This document shows, in pieces, positions 8,495-16,894 of a stretch of 64,000 nucleotides of DNA (position 1 is its first letter; the number at the start of each line of letters is the position of its first letter). A program made the position numbers and the translations under genes. Source of the stretch: DATELY01 sp035276085 (GTDB lineage: Bacteria; Pseudomonadota; Gammaproteobacteria; Steroidobacterales; Steroidobacteraceae); assembly GCA_035276085.1 (NCBI GenBank), contig DATELY010000176.1, positions 17,725-81,724 of the forward strand, written 5' to 3'. The notes beneath the pieces are model-generated. The model saw only the letters and a program-made list of their open reading frames with translations, searched no databases and was not told the origin of the DNA.

Positions 8495-8620
8495 GCCTGT
8501 CGAACGTTCCGCTCGCGTATTCGAGTAATCAGTATCGCGAGGCGGAAGCAACAAGAGCACCGCAACGCCGTTTCGCCTGCCGCTTCCTACGTTTCGATAG
8601 AGAGAGCCGATACTGCCGCC

Positions 8621-9736
8621 ATGACCGACTCTTTTTTCGCCGCACTGTTCCAGCCTCTCGAATACGGCAAGCTGCGGCTCAAGAACCGCATCGCGATGTC
8701 GCCAATGACCCGCTGGAAATCACCGAATCAGTATCCGGGCCCGGACGTTGCGGCCTACTACCGCCGTCGCGCGGAGAATGAAGTCGGCTTGATCATCACC
8801 GAGGGCACGACGGTGGATCATCCGGTGTCGTCCTACTCGGTGCGCGTACCGGCGTTCCACGGCAAGGCGCTGGAAGGCTGGAAGCGCGTGGTGGAAGAAG
8901 TGCACGCTGCGGGCAGCGCCATCATTCCGCAGCTCTGGCACGTCGGCATCATGCGCGACCCGCGCACCGATGATTATCCGAACCGGGATCTGCCGAGCGC
9001 GAGCCCATCGGGCGTGTTCAAGCCGGGCGGCAAGGGAGTGTTCGAGCCGCTCTCCAAGAGCGAGATCATTGCGGTCCAGGACAGCTTCGTGCGCGCGGCG
9101 GTCAATGCGCGCGAGCTCGGATTCGACGGCGCCGAAATCCACGGTGCTCACGGCTACATCATCGATCAGTTCTTGTGGGAAGCGCTGAATCTGCGTGACG
9201 ACGAATACGGCGGCGACGCGGTGCAAAGAACGCGCTTCGCCGTCGAGCTCATTCAACGCGTCCGTGCTGCCGTGGGACCCGACTTCCCCATTGTCTTGCG
9301 TATCTCGCAGTGGAAGCAGCAGGACTACAGCGCCCGGCTCGCGAACACTCCGGAAGAGCTCGAGGCCATCTTCCAGCCGATTGCGGATGCCGGTGTCGAC
9401 CTGTTCCACGTTTCTCAGCGCCGCTATTGGGACGAGGAGTTCCCCGGCTCTCCCATGAATGGAGCAGGCTGGATCAAGAAGCTCACGGGCAAACCGGCTA
9501 TCACTGTCGGCAGCGTGGGTTTGGCAGGACCGATGTCCGTCACGGAGCTGGGCAAGACCACTGAAGTTTCCACCGATCTCGCGCCGCTTGCGCGTCGCGT
9601 CGCAAGCGGCGAATTTGACATCGTTGCTGTCGGCCGAGCGTTGCTGACCGATCCCGCGTGGGCGCGGAAGATCAAAGAAGGCCGCTTCGACGAGCTCCTG
9701 CCTTTCAGCAAAGAAGCCTTGAGCACGCTGACCTGA
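8621..9736 (+). CDS. NADH:flavin oxidoreductase (Old Yellow Enzyme family)
   Basis: A 371-residue FMN TIM-barrel ene-reductase. Typical motifs are FQPLEYGKLRLKNRIAMSPMTR at the N-terminus, EGTTVDHP, the LWHVG strand, the catalytic GAEIHGAHGYIIDQFL and LRDDEYGGD, then VGRALLTDPAW binding the FMN phosphate. The length lacks the Fe-S/NADH domains of 2,4-dienoyl-CoA reductase, so this is the single-domain class that reduces activated C=C bonds. The upstream gap of about 125 bases leaves room for an internal promoter. A 23-base gap to the SDR suggests co-transcription. A role in reducing an enone intermediate is plausible. Confidence 0.93.
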   Translation: MTDSFFAALFQPLEYGKLRLKNRIAMSPMTRWKSPNQYPGPDVAAYYRRRAENEVGLIITEGTTVDHPVSSYSVRVPAFHGKALEGWKRVVEEVHAAGSAIIPQLWHVGIMRDPRTDDYPNRDLPSASPSGVFKPGGKGVFEPLSKSEIIAVQDSFVRAAVNARELGFDGAEIHGAHGYIIDQFLWEALNLRDDEYGGDAVQRTRFAVELIQRVRAAVGPDFPIVLRISQWKQQDYSARLANTPEELEAIFQPIADAGVDLFHVSQRRYWDEEFPGSPMNGAGWIKKLTGKPAITVGSVGLAGPMSVTELGKTTEVSTDLAPLARRVASGEFDIVAVGRALLTDPAWARKIKEGRFDELLPFSKEALSTLT

Positions 9737-9759
9737 ACAGCTTGCGAGGAAGCCTGCAC

Positions 9760-10563
9760 ATGAACGACACACAGAACATCGTCGTGATCACCGGCGCCGG
9801 CTCGGGCATGGGTCGGGCCGCCGCCCTGCGCATGGCGAACGGACAGCAAGGACGGACCTTGCTCTTGTGCGATCTTCGTCAACAGGGCTTGGATGAAACC
9901 CAAGCACTGCTCGAGGCGAGTGCGAACACCGAATTGCTGACGGCCGACATCGCCGCTGCGGACTTCGGCGAGAAATTGCTTTCTGCGCTTGGCACCCGAT
10001 CGGTCGCTGCGCTGGTCCATTGCGCCGGCTTGTCTTCGAGCATGGCGGATGCGCGGCGCATCCTTGACGTCAATCTCAAGGCCACGATTGCCCTGGTCGA
10101 CATCGTGCGCGCACGCATGGCCAAAGACGGAGCGGCCGTGCTCTACGCCTCCGTCGCCGGGTATCTCCTGGGACCATCACTGGACCCGCATATCAATGCC
10201 GCTCGCACACCCGAATCGGTGAGCCAGCTGCTGCCGCCGGATGCAACACCCGAGGCGTCCTATTCGATATCCAAGCGCGGTGTGCAATTGCTCGCGCGGC
10301 GCGAAGCCGCGGCGTTCGGCCGGCTCGGCGCGCGGATCGTGTCGCTGTCGCCAGGCGTAATCGATACGCCGATGGCCCGCGTGGAGATGGAACGTCATCC
10401 CATCATGGCGGAAATGATCAAAGCCTCGCCGCTCGGTCGCGCAGCGCAGCCTGACGAAGTGGCACGAGTTGCTGCCTTCCTCTGCTCGCCCGGAGCGAGC
10501 TTCATCACTGGAACCGACATCCTGGTCGATGGCGGCTCGCTAACGGTGTCCAGTCCCACCTGA
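9760..10563 (+). CDS. SDR related to 3alpha-hydroxysteroid / coniferyl-alcohol dehydrogenases
   Basis: A 267-residue SDR starting MNDTQNIVVITGAGSGMG. Ser (YASVAGY) and Tyr (SYSISK) are separated by a long insertion of about 35 residues (GPSLDPHINAARTPESVSQL region). This is the layout of Comamonas 3alpha-hydroxysteroid dehydrogenase/carbonyl reductase and coniferyl-alcohol dehydrogenases. The end (FITGTDILVDGGS) is standard. The frame is open 34 codons upstream, but ATG 9760 has GAGGAA and fits the Rossmann start. It lies 23 bases after the OYE gene. Assignment to the insertion-bearing subgroup rests on visible architecture; steroid specificity is inference. Confidence 0.9.
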   Translation: MNDTQNIVVITGAGSGMGRAAALRMANGQQGRTLLLCDLRQQGLDETQALLEASANTELLTADIAAADFGEKLLSALGTRSVAALVHCAGLSSSMADARRILDVNLKATIALVDIVRARMAKDGAAVLYASVAGYLLGPSLDPHINAARTPESVSQLLPPDATPEASYSISKRGVQLLARREAAAFGRLGARIVSLSPGVIDTPMARVEMERHPIMAEMIKASPLGRAAQPDEVARVAAFLCSPGASFITGTDILVDGGSLTVSSPT

Positions 10564-10608
10564 TCGATCATCCGCATCGCGGCACTATTTCCGGAGACAG
10601 GAGAAACC

Positions 10609-11250
10609 ATGCCTTGGCCCATTCGTCAGCCCGCGCGTTCGGAATTTTCGGACCTCGCCGAACTCAAGGCCTATGAAGACGTTGTCACCCGCGCGACGGC
10701 CATGGGTGTACCCGACGCCGAGGTCAACACGCCTTACTACGGGCAGCTATTGCACTCGCCCATACTGAGTGCCTGCCTGAGCACGATGGGCAAGGTTGTA
10801 CGCGCGGCCGGAGATCGCGGCGATTCGTTCACTCACGCGGATCGCGAATGGGTTGATCAGGTACTCGCCCTGGAGCTGAATACGGAACTCGTGCAGTCGA
10901 TACACCTGCCGGATGCGTTGGCGGTCGGCGTGCGACTCGAGGCGATCGAAGCGCTACGCGCCGGCCGCGAATCCGAATTGACACCGGAAGAATCGCGACT
11001 GGTCAACTTCATCAGAAAGACCGTGCGGGGAGAGATGGATGCACCGACGTGGAATGCCTTGGAGGGGCGCATGGGAGAGCGTGGCGTCGTGGAGTACGCC
11101 GTGTTCATTCTCTACCTGCAACTGACGATGCGCCTCATCCAGTGCTTGAGTCCAACCCATCCGCCTACCCGCGAAGACATCGACGCCATGCTGGCAGACT
11201 TCAAGCATGGCAAGCGGCAGATCCCGAACTTCCGTGATCGGATCAAGTAA
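10609..11250 (+). CDS. Carboxymuconolactone decarboxylase (CMD/AhpD-like) family protein
   Basis: A 213-residue all-helical protein resembling the CMD family (PF02627-type). It has TPYYGQLLHSPILSACLSTMGK near residue 40, then FTHADREWVDQVLALELNTELVQSIHLPDAL and a repeat-like helical C-terminus. The CxxC redox pair of AhpD is absent, so peroxidase/disulfide chemistry is unlikely. In catabolic clusters such proteins may act as lyases or remain uncharacterised. ATG 10609 has GGAGAA. It is the last gene of the ACAD-NTF2-OYE-SDR-CMD run and converges on the lipoyl/E1 genes 44 bases further on. Confidence 0.8.
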   Translation: MPWPIRQPARSEFSDLAELKAYEDVVTRATAMGVPDAEVNTPYYGQLLHSPILSACLSTMGKVVRAAGDRGDSFTHADREWVDQVLALELNTELVQSIHLPDALAVGVRLEAIEALRAGRESELTPEESRLVNFIRKTVRGEMDAPTWNALEGRMGERGVVEYAVFILYLQLTMRLIQCLSPTHPPTREDIDAMLADFKHGKRQIPNFRDRIK

Positions 11251-11294
11251 GAACTCCTCGTCAAAAACATCTGGCAGATTCTCGAAATCGTTGT

Positions 11295-11522
11295 TCAGGC
11301 GATCTCGCCGATCACGGTGCCAACCGGATACGCCACGCCGGTTTGCCCGATTTGCTTGAGCGTCCCGGCAGCAGGCGCTGCGATCTCCTGCGTTGCCTTG
11401 CCGGTTTCGAGTAGATAGATCAGGTCACCTTCGTTGACCTTGGCCCCGTCTTGCACCAGCCACTCGGAGAGCGTCCCTTCGGTCATCGCCATTTCAAGCT
11501 GGGGAATCGTGATCGTCGTCAT
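11295..11522 (-). CDS. Free-standing lipoyl (biotinyl-lipoyl attachment) domain protein
   Basis: The whole 75-residue protein is one lipoyl domain: ITIPQLEMAMTEGTLSEWL, then LLETGKATQEI with the modifiable lysine K42, then PAAGTLKQIG. There is no peripheral-subunit-binding or acyltransferase domain, so it is only a carrier. It starts six bases after the fused E1 stop and is surely co-translated with it. Known stand-alone lipoyl proteins (GcvH) are longer and differently built. It probably accepts the acyl group from the fused E1; an E2 catalytic domain encoded elsewhere, or another acceptor, would have to complete the reaction. Confidence 0.9.
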   Translation of the reverse strand: MTTITIPQLEMAMTEGTLSEWLVQDGAKVNEGDLIYLLETGKATQEIAAPAAGTLKQIGQTGVAYPVGTVIGEIA

Positions 11523-11528
11523 CTGTCA

Positions 11529-13577
11529 TCAACCTTTGAATGCGAGGACCTTGCGGATGCGCGCGAGGATCGAGTGGGTGTTGGGGATCTGGCTCATCTC
11601 GATTTCCTGCGAATACGCAATCGGTGCGTAATCCGCTCCGAAGCGTGAGGCCGGCGCCTCGAGGGTCGAGAACAGTTCCTCGTTGATGGTGGCTGCGATC
11701 TCGGAGCCTAGCCCGCAGAACTCGGTGGCCGCATGGACGACCAGGGCGCGGCGCGTTTTTTTCACGGATTCCAGCACTCGGTAATAGTCGAGCGGCAACA
11801 GCGAGCGCAGGTCGATCACTTCGGCGCTGATGCCCTCCTTGGCCAGCGTCTCGGCCGCGGCGAGGCACTGATGCACCTGCCATCCATAGGTGATCAGCGT
11901 GATGTCGGTACCCGGTCGAACGATCTTGGCCACGCCCAAGGGAATACGGTAATCGGTGAGCGGCATCTCGCCCTTGAAAGCGCGCACGAGCGCAATGGAT
12001 TCGAGGTGAACGCAAGGGTCCTCATCGAAGATGCAGCTCAGCAGCAGGCCCTTGGCATCGAGCGGATTGCTCGGATAGACGACCTTGAGTCCCGGCGCAT
12101 GCAGCAGCCACGCTTCCAGCGACTGCGAGTGCTGAGCGCCGAAGCCGCCGATGCCGCCACCGACAGTCATGCGAATCGTCATCGGCACATGCGTGGCCGC
12201 GCCCGACATATAGCGCTGCTTGGCCGTGTGATTGACGATCTGGTCGAGGCAGACGGCGGCGAAGTCGCAGAACATGATTTCGGCGATGGGCCGAAGGCCC
12301 GCCAGGGCGGCACCGGTCCCCGCGCCGATGATCGCCTGTTCGGCGATCGGCGTGGGCCGCACGCGTGCCTCGCCAAACTGTTTCTGCAGGCCGACGGACG
12401 TCTTGAACACGCCACCTGGAGGGTCGCCAATGTCCTCACCCAGCAGGAACACCGAAGGATCGGTGGCCAGCGCGATGCGCTGCGCGTCCGCGATCGCATC
12501 TGCCATCAGCACGGCCTTGGTTTCACCGTCCGGCGCGGGAACGTCTTCGCGAAACGGATAGTGACCGCACCGCGGCACCACATCCGGATCGGCATAGACA
12601 TCGATCAGCGTCTCTTCGTACGGCGTGGCGGGACTCTTGAGCGCCGCCTCCACTGCAGCCTCCACCTCCGCCTTGGCTTCGGCTTCGAACTGTTTGAGTT
12701 CCTCTTCCGTGCAGATGGCAGCCTCGATGAGCAGCGCACGCGTCCTGATCATCGGTGCGGCGTCCTTGCCGGCCTTGAGTTCTTCGCGTGTCAGATCCGG
12801 GTTGTCGCCGATGCCTGCATGGCGACCCAGACGCAAGGTCACTGCCTCGACGAAGATCGGACCTTCGCCACGACGCACCGACGCGATGATCGGCTTCATG
12901 CCCCGGTAGAAGCCCACGGGATCGTTGCCGTCGAGCTTGACGCCCCTGAAACCGTAGGCCGCAGCGCGCGCAGCGAAATCCTTGCTCGAAGTGAAGCCGG
13001 CCTGTTTGGTGTACTCGGCGATCTGATTGTTCTGGCACAGGAAGATGATGGGCAGCTTCCACAACCCGGCCAGATTCATCGCCTCGTGCACCGCGCCGAT
13101 CGATGTGGCACCGTCGCCGAAGTTGACGATCGTCACGCGCTCCTCGCCGCGCATCTGCGCCGCCAGCGCAAGCCCGTTGGCGATCGGTGCGCCCGAGCCG
13201 ACGATCGCCGTGGTCAGCATCGAGCCGGAGGTCGGATCGGAAATGTGCGGGGCTCCGCCCTTGCCCTTGTTCAGCCCGCCGATGCGGCCGAGCGATTCTG
13301 CGAACAGCCCTTCCAGCGGTACACCTTTGGCGACCTGATCGTGGATGCCCCGGTACGTCGTGACCATGTAGTCACGCTGGTCGATCAACTGCGCGAGCGT
13401 GGCCGGGATCGCCTCCTGGCCGGTCATCGGCCAGTAGTTGAAGCGCAATTTGCCGCTCGACAGACCGGCGCGGATCGCCTTGTCCACCGCCTCGATCCGC
13501 GTCATCTGACGATAGATTGCCTTCAAGACGCCGGCATCGACGCCAGGATTCACTGCTGCGTGCGGCGTGGCACTCAA
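11529..13577 (-). CDS. Fused E1 alpha-beta 2-oxoacid dehydrogenase
   Basis: A 682-residue protein joining both E1 subunits in one chain. Residues ~15-330 are the alpha part, with TPP motif GDGATS (154-159) to QNN (182-184) and the THRGHG-equivalent TYRGIHD (74-80). Residues ~355-680 are the beta transketolase domain (LLGEDIGDPPGGVFK, GFGAQHSQSLEAW, LRSLLPLDYYRV). Fused E1 proteins occur for some acetoin/branched-chain type enzymes. It is followed directly by the lipoyl-carrier gene with no E2 or E3. It is divergent from the crotonase at 13.76 kb, with the operator and 31-bp box between them. Substrate unassigned. Confidence 0.93.
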   Translation of the reverse strand: MSATPHAAVNPGVDAGVLKAIYRQMTRIEAVDKAIRAGLSSGKLRFNYWPMTGQEAIPATLAQLIDQRDYMVTTYRGIHDQVAKGVPLEGLFAESLGRIGGLNKGKGGAPHISDPTSGSMLTTAIVGSGAPIANGLALAAQMRGEERVTIVNFGDGATSIGAVHEAMNLAGLWKLPIIFLCQNNQIAEYTKQAGFTSSKDFAARAAAYGFRGVKLDGNDPVGFYRGMKPIIASVRRGEGPIFVEAVTLRLGRHAGIGDNPDLTREELKAGKDAAPMIRTRALLIEAAICTEEELKQFEAEAKAEVEAAVEAALKSPATPYEETLIDVYADPDVVPRCGHYPFREDVPAPDGETKAVLMADAIADAQRIALATDPSVFLLGEDIGDPPGGVFKTSVGLQKQFGEARVRPTPIAEQAIIGAGTGAALAGLRPIAEIMFCDFAAVCLDQIVNHTAKQRYMSGAATHVPMTIRMTVGGGIGGFGAQHSQSLEAWLLHAPGLKVVYPSNPLDAKGLLLSCIFDEDPCVHLESIALVRAFKGEMPLTDYRIPLGVAKIVRPGTDITLITYGWQVHQCLAAAETLAKEGISAEVIDLRSLLPLDYYRVLESVKKTRRALVVHAATEFCGLGSEIAATINEELFSTLEAPASRFGADYAPIAYSQEIEMSQIPNTHSILARIRKVLAFKG

Positions 13578-13648
13578 TTTCCTTCTCCCATTTCAGGTTT
13601 GTGATTAAGCCGCTCCGAAGCGCGCATGCCGATGAGGTTCATTGCTTT

Positions 13649-13663
13649 TCCACGTATGTGATA
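13649..13663 (+). promoter_or_regulatory. Recurrent operator upstream of the crotonase gene
   Basis: CACGTATGTGATATC, continuing CGCGAAAT. It is the best partner of the 5.79-kb copy and is followed 38 bases later by the second 31-bp box. It lies between the divergent fused E1 (start 13577) and crotonase (start 13763) genes. Confidence 0.6.
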
Positions 13664-13702
13664 TCGCGAAATTTGGCGTGCGACGTTGCCGTGCAGCGTT
13701 TC

Positions 13703-13733
13703 CTGTCCCCGCTGAGTTCGTCATAGTCGATGC
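13703..13733 (+). promoter_or_regulatory. 31-bp promoter box, copy A
   Basis: It begins CTGTCCCCGCTGAGTT and continues CGTCATAGTCGATGC, differing from the 5716-5746 copy at two positions only. It ends 29 bases before the crotonase ATG at 13763, so it probably contains the transcription start region of that gene. Confidence 0.6.
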
Positions 13734-13762
13734 AGGCGCCCTCGACCGTGAATGAGGAGCAG

Positions 13763-14653
13763 ATGAACGACTTCGCGAGAGCTTCCGAGCCGAGCTACGA
13801 GACCGATGAGCCGATCTTGTATGCGGTCGAGGGCTCGACTGCGTGGATCATGTTGAACCGTCCGCGCTTTCACAATGCGCAGAACGGCCAGCTGCTCTAT
13901 GCGCTGGATGCTGCATTTCGGCGCGCGCTCGACGACAGCGCAGTCAAAGCCATCGTGCTGGGAGGCGAAGGCAAGCACTTCTCCGCCGGGCACGATATCG
14001 GAACCCCTGGCCGCGACGTCGGCGTGAGCCACGATCGGGTGCACCTGGTTCCAGATCATGTCGACAAGCCCGCGGCCGAATTTCTCTACACGCGCGAGCA
14101 CGAGGTGTATCTGGGCATGTGCCGCCGCTGGCGCGCGATTTCCAAACCGACGATCGCGATGGTGCAAGGTGCCTGCATTGCCGGTGGGCTCATGCTGGCC
14201 TGGTGTTGCGATCTCATCGTGGCCTCTGAAGATGCCTTCTTCCAGGATCCGGTTTTGATGATGGGAATTCCAGGCGTCGAATACTGGGCACATCCATTCG
14301 AGTTGCCGCCGCGCGTGGCTGCCGAATTCCTGCTGCTGGGCGAGAGGATGTCCGCGCAGCGCGCGCATCAGTTCGGCATGGTCAATCGGGTGGTGTCGCG
14401 CGAGAACCTGCGGGCCGAGTGCCAGAAGATCGCGGACCGTCTGGCGCAGCAGCCGGCGCTCGGCGTCTGGTTGACCAAGCAGGCCATCAGTCATGCCGAA
14501 GACGCGCGCGGCAAGAGGACCGCGATGGATGCGGTTTACCACATGCATCACTTTGCCCATGCGCAGAACGATCTGCTTCTCGGCAGTTCCATCGCCAATA
14601 TGGATGCCAGGGCGATGGCTGCTGCGAACAAGAAACAGGCCGACGAGAACTGA
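13763..14653 (+). CDS. Crotonase (enoyl-CoA hydratase/isomerase) superfamily, atypical active site
   Basis: A 296-residue crotonase-fold protein with oxyanion-hole segments FSAGHD and GACIAGG. Both glutamates of canonical enoyl-CoA hydratase are missing. The GGCELA-equivalent reads GGLMLAW (Glu to Met) and the QPE-equivalent reads QDPVLM (Glu to Val), followed by GIPGVEYWAHPFE. A distinct reaction, perhaps isomerase, retro-aldol/hydrolase or a hydratase using the GVEY glutamate, is likely. An insertion of ~30 residues (GVSHDRVHLVPDHVDKP region) sits between the two oxyanion loops. ATG 13763 follows GAGGAG. The gene is alone on its strand, driven by the operator/31-bp box promoter, and convergent with a PhyH gene. 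Confidence 0.88.
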   Translation: MNDFARASEPSYETDEPILYAVEGSTAWIMLNRPRFHNAQNGQLLYALDAAFRRALDDSAVKAIVLGGEGKHFSAGHDIGTPGRDVGVSHDRVHLVPDHVDKPAAEFLYTREHEVYLGMCRRWRAISKPTIAMVQGACIAGGLMLAWCCDLIVASEDAFFQDPVLMMGIPGVEYWAHPFELPPRVAAEFLLLGERMSAQRAHQFGMVNRVVSRENLRAECQKIADRLAQQPALGVWLTKQAISHAEDARGKRTAMDAVYHMHHFAHAQNDLLLGSSIANMDARAMAAANKKQADEN

Positions 14654-14696
14654 CAGCCTGCTGTGCGTTCGAATGACCCTCGGCAGTGTCGGTCAC

Positions 14697-15542
14697 TCAG
14701 CTGAGCACTGGGAACCGATAGTCGACGAACTCCGCGTCGATCTTCATGCCGTTGATTCCCTCGATGGGCCAGAACATGTGTCCGGTGAAGTGCGCGGCGG
14801 CGCAGAACATGCTGTTGATGTACACCCAGCGCGGCTCATCCGATGAGTTCGGATACGCCGAGTGGAACGTCGTCGAGGCATGCACCGTGGCATCGCCGGC
14901 CTTCAGGTCCAGGCGGGGTGAAATGACGCCCATCTTTTCCAACAGCGGGTACGTCGAAACGGGATCGCCTTCGTGGGCCTTGATGATGTTCATCACCTCA
15001 TCGGACATGTTCTGCTTGCCGATGAAGCGCATGGTCCCGCGGTGACTCGGGATGTCGGCCAGCGCCACCCAGAACTGGAATGGTCCGCGAGTCCGCGGAT
15101 TGAATGGGGAAGTCTCCCAGGCGCCAACGTCGCTATGCCAATGTGTGGGACCGGAGACGCTCTTCGCGCCCTGGGCGGGCATCTTCACCAACGCACCGTC
15201 CACCCAATAACGCACCGGCTCCCCGACGAGCTTGGCGCCGGCCGTCCCGAACTCTTTCGAATAGGACACCTGGTTGAAAAGCGGGTCTGCCACTTCGCCC
15301 GTCTTCTGCACGATCGCCAAGGGTTCGTACGTGTGAAAGAACGTTGTCTTCGCTGCCTCGCCAGCAGGGTGTGCGATTTTCGCGGCATCATCGCCCATCA
15401 GCTCCTTGACCCGATGCAAGAGGGTCTTGCTGTCCTCAAGGGAGAAGAAGGACTTGAGGGTCACCCAGCCGTGTGCTTGAAAATGACGGACTTCGTCATC
15501 GGTCACTGGCCGCGGGACGATTCTGCGATTCGGTGTATTCAT
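14697..15542 (-). CDS. Phytanoyl-CoA dioxygenase (PhyH) family protein
   Basis: A 281-residue Fe(II)/2-oxoglutarate oxygenase. H136 and D138 lie in HWHSDVG; the distal histidine is H227 (or H221) in HASTTFHSAYP; R238 (SSDEPRW) would bind 2-oxoglutarate. The PhyH start motif is FQAHGWVTLKSFF. The start at 15542 (MNTPNRRIV) is chosen over an open upstream extension because the domain begins soon after it. It is the last gene of a minus-strand run: PrpD, Rieske oxygenase, EthD-like, crotonase, PhyH. It may hydroxylate an acyl-CoA formed by that operon; the substrate is not evident. Confidence 0.88.
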   Translation of the reverse strand: MNTPNRRIVPRPVTDDEVRHFQAHGWVTLKSFFSLEDSKTLLHRVKELMGDDAAKIAHPAGEAAKTTFFHTYEPLAIVQKTGEVADPLFNQVSYSKEFGTAGAKLVGEPVRYWVDGALVKMPAQGAKSVSGPTHWHSDVGAWETSPFNPRTRGPFQFWVALADIPSHRGTMRFIGKQNMSDEVMNIIKAHEGDPVSTYPLLEKMGVISPRLDLKAGDATVHASTTFHSAYPNSSDEPRWVYINSMFCAAAHFTGHMFWPIEGINGMKIDAEFVDYRFPVLS

Positions 15543-15664
15543 TGCGAAGCTCCTCGATGTTGTGCCGATGCCGACATCAGTGGTTCGGATATCGGAAATG
15601 TTTGTTCTGCCGGCATGCGACAGCGACACTCAGTGCGGCTGCCGGCGTTCAAGGCTTCAACGTC

Positions 15665-16471
15665 TCATTTGCCTTGAAACTTCCCCTTGCGCTTCTCGAC
15701 AAAGGAACGGGTCGCTTCCTTGAAGTCTTCAGTCTTGAGCGCATACGCCTGGTAGGCCATCGACGCTTCAAAGGCAGCCCCGGTCATCTGCTTGAGTGCC
15801 AGGTTGAGCGAAACCTTGGTGTAATTCAGCGCGTGCGGCGGCATCTCCAGCAGGCGCGCTACGACGCCATCGACGTGAGCGTCGAGTTGATCGTCAGGCA
15901 GCACACGGTTGATGAGACCGATATCCATGGCCTCCTGGGCCGTGAGCGCCTCGCCCAACAGCAAGGCCTCCTTGGCACGGCGCAAAGCACCCATCGCCGG
16001 CCACAGTAGGACGCCGCCATCGCCCGCCACCAGACCCAGCTTCACGTGCGGATCGCAGAAGCGAGCACTGTCGGCCGCGTAGACGAGATCGGCGGCAAGC
16101 GCCAGCGTCAGCCCAACGCCGTAGGCAACTCCGCGAACCTTCGCGACCACTGGCTTCTCGCAGTCGAGCAGACCGTAGGCATGCTTCTTCATCCTGCGTG
16201 TGACATTGAATGTCGGACCGGCGGCGTCATCCCGCGACTTGAGGCGCTCCGTATCCGCACCAGAGCAGAAATCCTGCCCCTCGCCTTGGATGACGATGAC
16301 CGCAACTTCGTCATCCTGCCAGACGTCGTCCCAGATATTGGCGAGCTCGATGCTCATCTCCGGCGTCGTGGCATTGCGGCGTCCGGGGTTCGACAGCGTG
16401 ATCGTCATCACGCCGCCATCTTTGTGGAGCTTCAAACTCTTGTAGCGACTGTAGTCGTAGCTCCCGTCCAT
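15665..16471 (-). CDS. Enoyl-CoA hydratase/isomerase family protein
   Basis: A 268-residue crotonase with oxyanion segments FCSGAD and GVAYGVG, and the C-terminal EATRSFVEKRKGKF typical of the family. The hydratase glutamates are replaced: GVGLTLALAAD carries Thr for Glu, and DPHVKLGLVAGDGG carries His for Glu. The Asp in AGDGG is a likely substitute base, as seen in a common isomerase-like subgroup. The start at 16471 (MDGSYDY) has AGGCAGG upstream; an ATG at 16507 is also in frame. It sits between the EthD-like and PhyH genes in the PrpD-Rieske run, suggesting double-bond isomerisation of a CoA intermediate. Confidence 0.88.
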   Translation of the reverse strand: MDGSYDYSRYKSLKLHKDGGVMTITLSNPGRRNATTPEMSIELANIWDDVWQDDEVAVIVIQGEGQDFCSGADTERLKSRDDAAGPTFNVTRRMKKHAYGLLDCEKPVVAKVRGVAYGVGLTLALAADLVYAADSARFCDPHVKLGLVAGDGGVLLWPAMGALRRAKEALLLGEALTAQEAMDIGLINRVLPDDQLDAHVDGVVARLLEMPPHALNYTKVSLNLALKQMTGAAFEASMAYQAYALKTEDFKEATRSFVEKRKGKFQGK

Positions 16472-16562
16472 CGCACCTGCCTCGCTTCTGTTCAAATCGA
16501 ACCGCATCTTTCGATCGTTGCACCGATGACCGCGTGGCAGTTCAATTGCCGATGAGTTCCAA

Positions 16563-16877
16563 TCAACGCGGCTGGTAGATCCACATCTGCACGCTGGCAG
16601 GATCGATGTCCGCAGTCATCGACATCTCGCGAGCCTCCACGCGGCGCCCGATCTCGGCCAGAACAGCCAGCGGATCATCTGCTTCGATCTCGTAAATCCC
16701 AAGATGCTTGGCGGGCGGCTGCTGCGGAGAAGCCTGCATAGCATCGAAGCGTCTGCCGGAGACGATCCCGGGCACTTTGAGAAGGTCACGCAAGTGTTCG
16801 CCATCGTACCAGGCGTTGTACTCAGCATCCCGGCCCGGCAACGCACTGCTCGGGACCACGAGAAGGTATTTGGCCAA
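16563..16877 (-). CDS. Small EthD-like protein with TTG start
   Basis: A 104-residue ferredoxin-fold protein beginning (TTG)AKYLLVVPSSALPG. NAWYDGEHLRDLLKVPG is the EthD-type W-Y/F-x3-H-L signature; GIYEIEADDP and VQMWIYQP are the closing strands. The frame is open for more than 100 codons upstream, but that stretch lies inside the Rieske gene. The TTG at 16877 follows GAGGAG at good spacing and gives a normal EthD length. It begins 17 bases after the Rieske oxygenase stop. EthD proteins are required accessories in ether degradation by P450; here the partner may be the Rieske enzyme. Confidence 0.82.
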   Translation of the reverse strand: MAKYLLVVPSSALPGRDAEYNAWYDGEHLRDLLKVPGIVSGRRFDAMQASPQQPPAKHLGIYEIEADDPLAVLAEIGRRVEAREMSMTADIDPASVQMWIYQPR

Positions 16878-16894
16878 TGCGATCTCCTCGATGA

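Noticed and set aside
11733..13604. Long plus-strand open frame (over 600 codons) opposite the fused E1 gene
   Set aside because: It has no family features and mirrors the high-GC codon pattern of the real gene. Similar long antisense frames occur opposite the RND permease (41603-44017), the CoA-transferase/AtuA genes (28564-30765) and the oxidoreductase gene (51191-53629).
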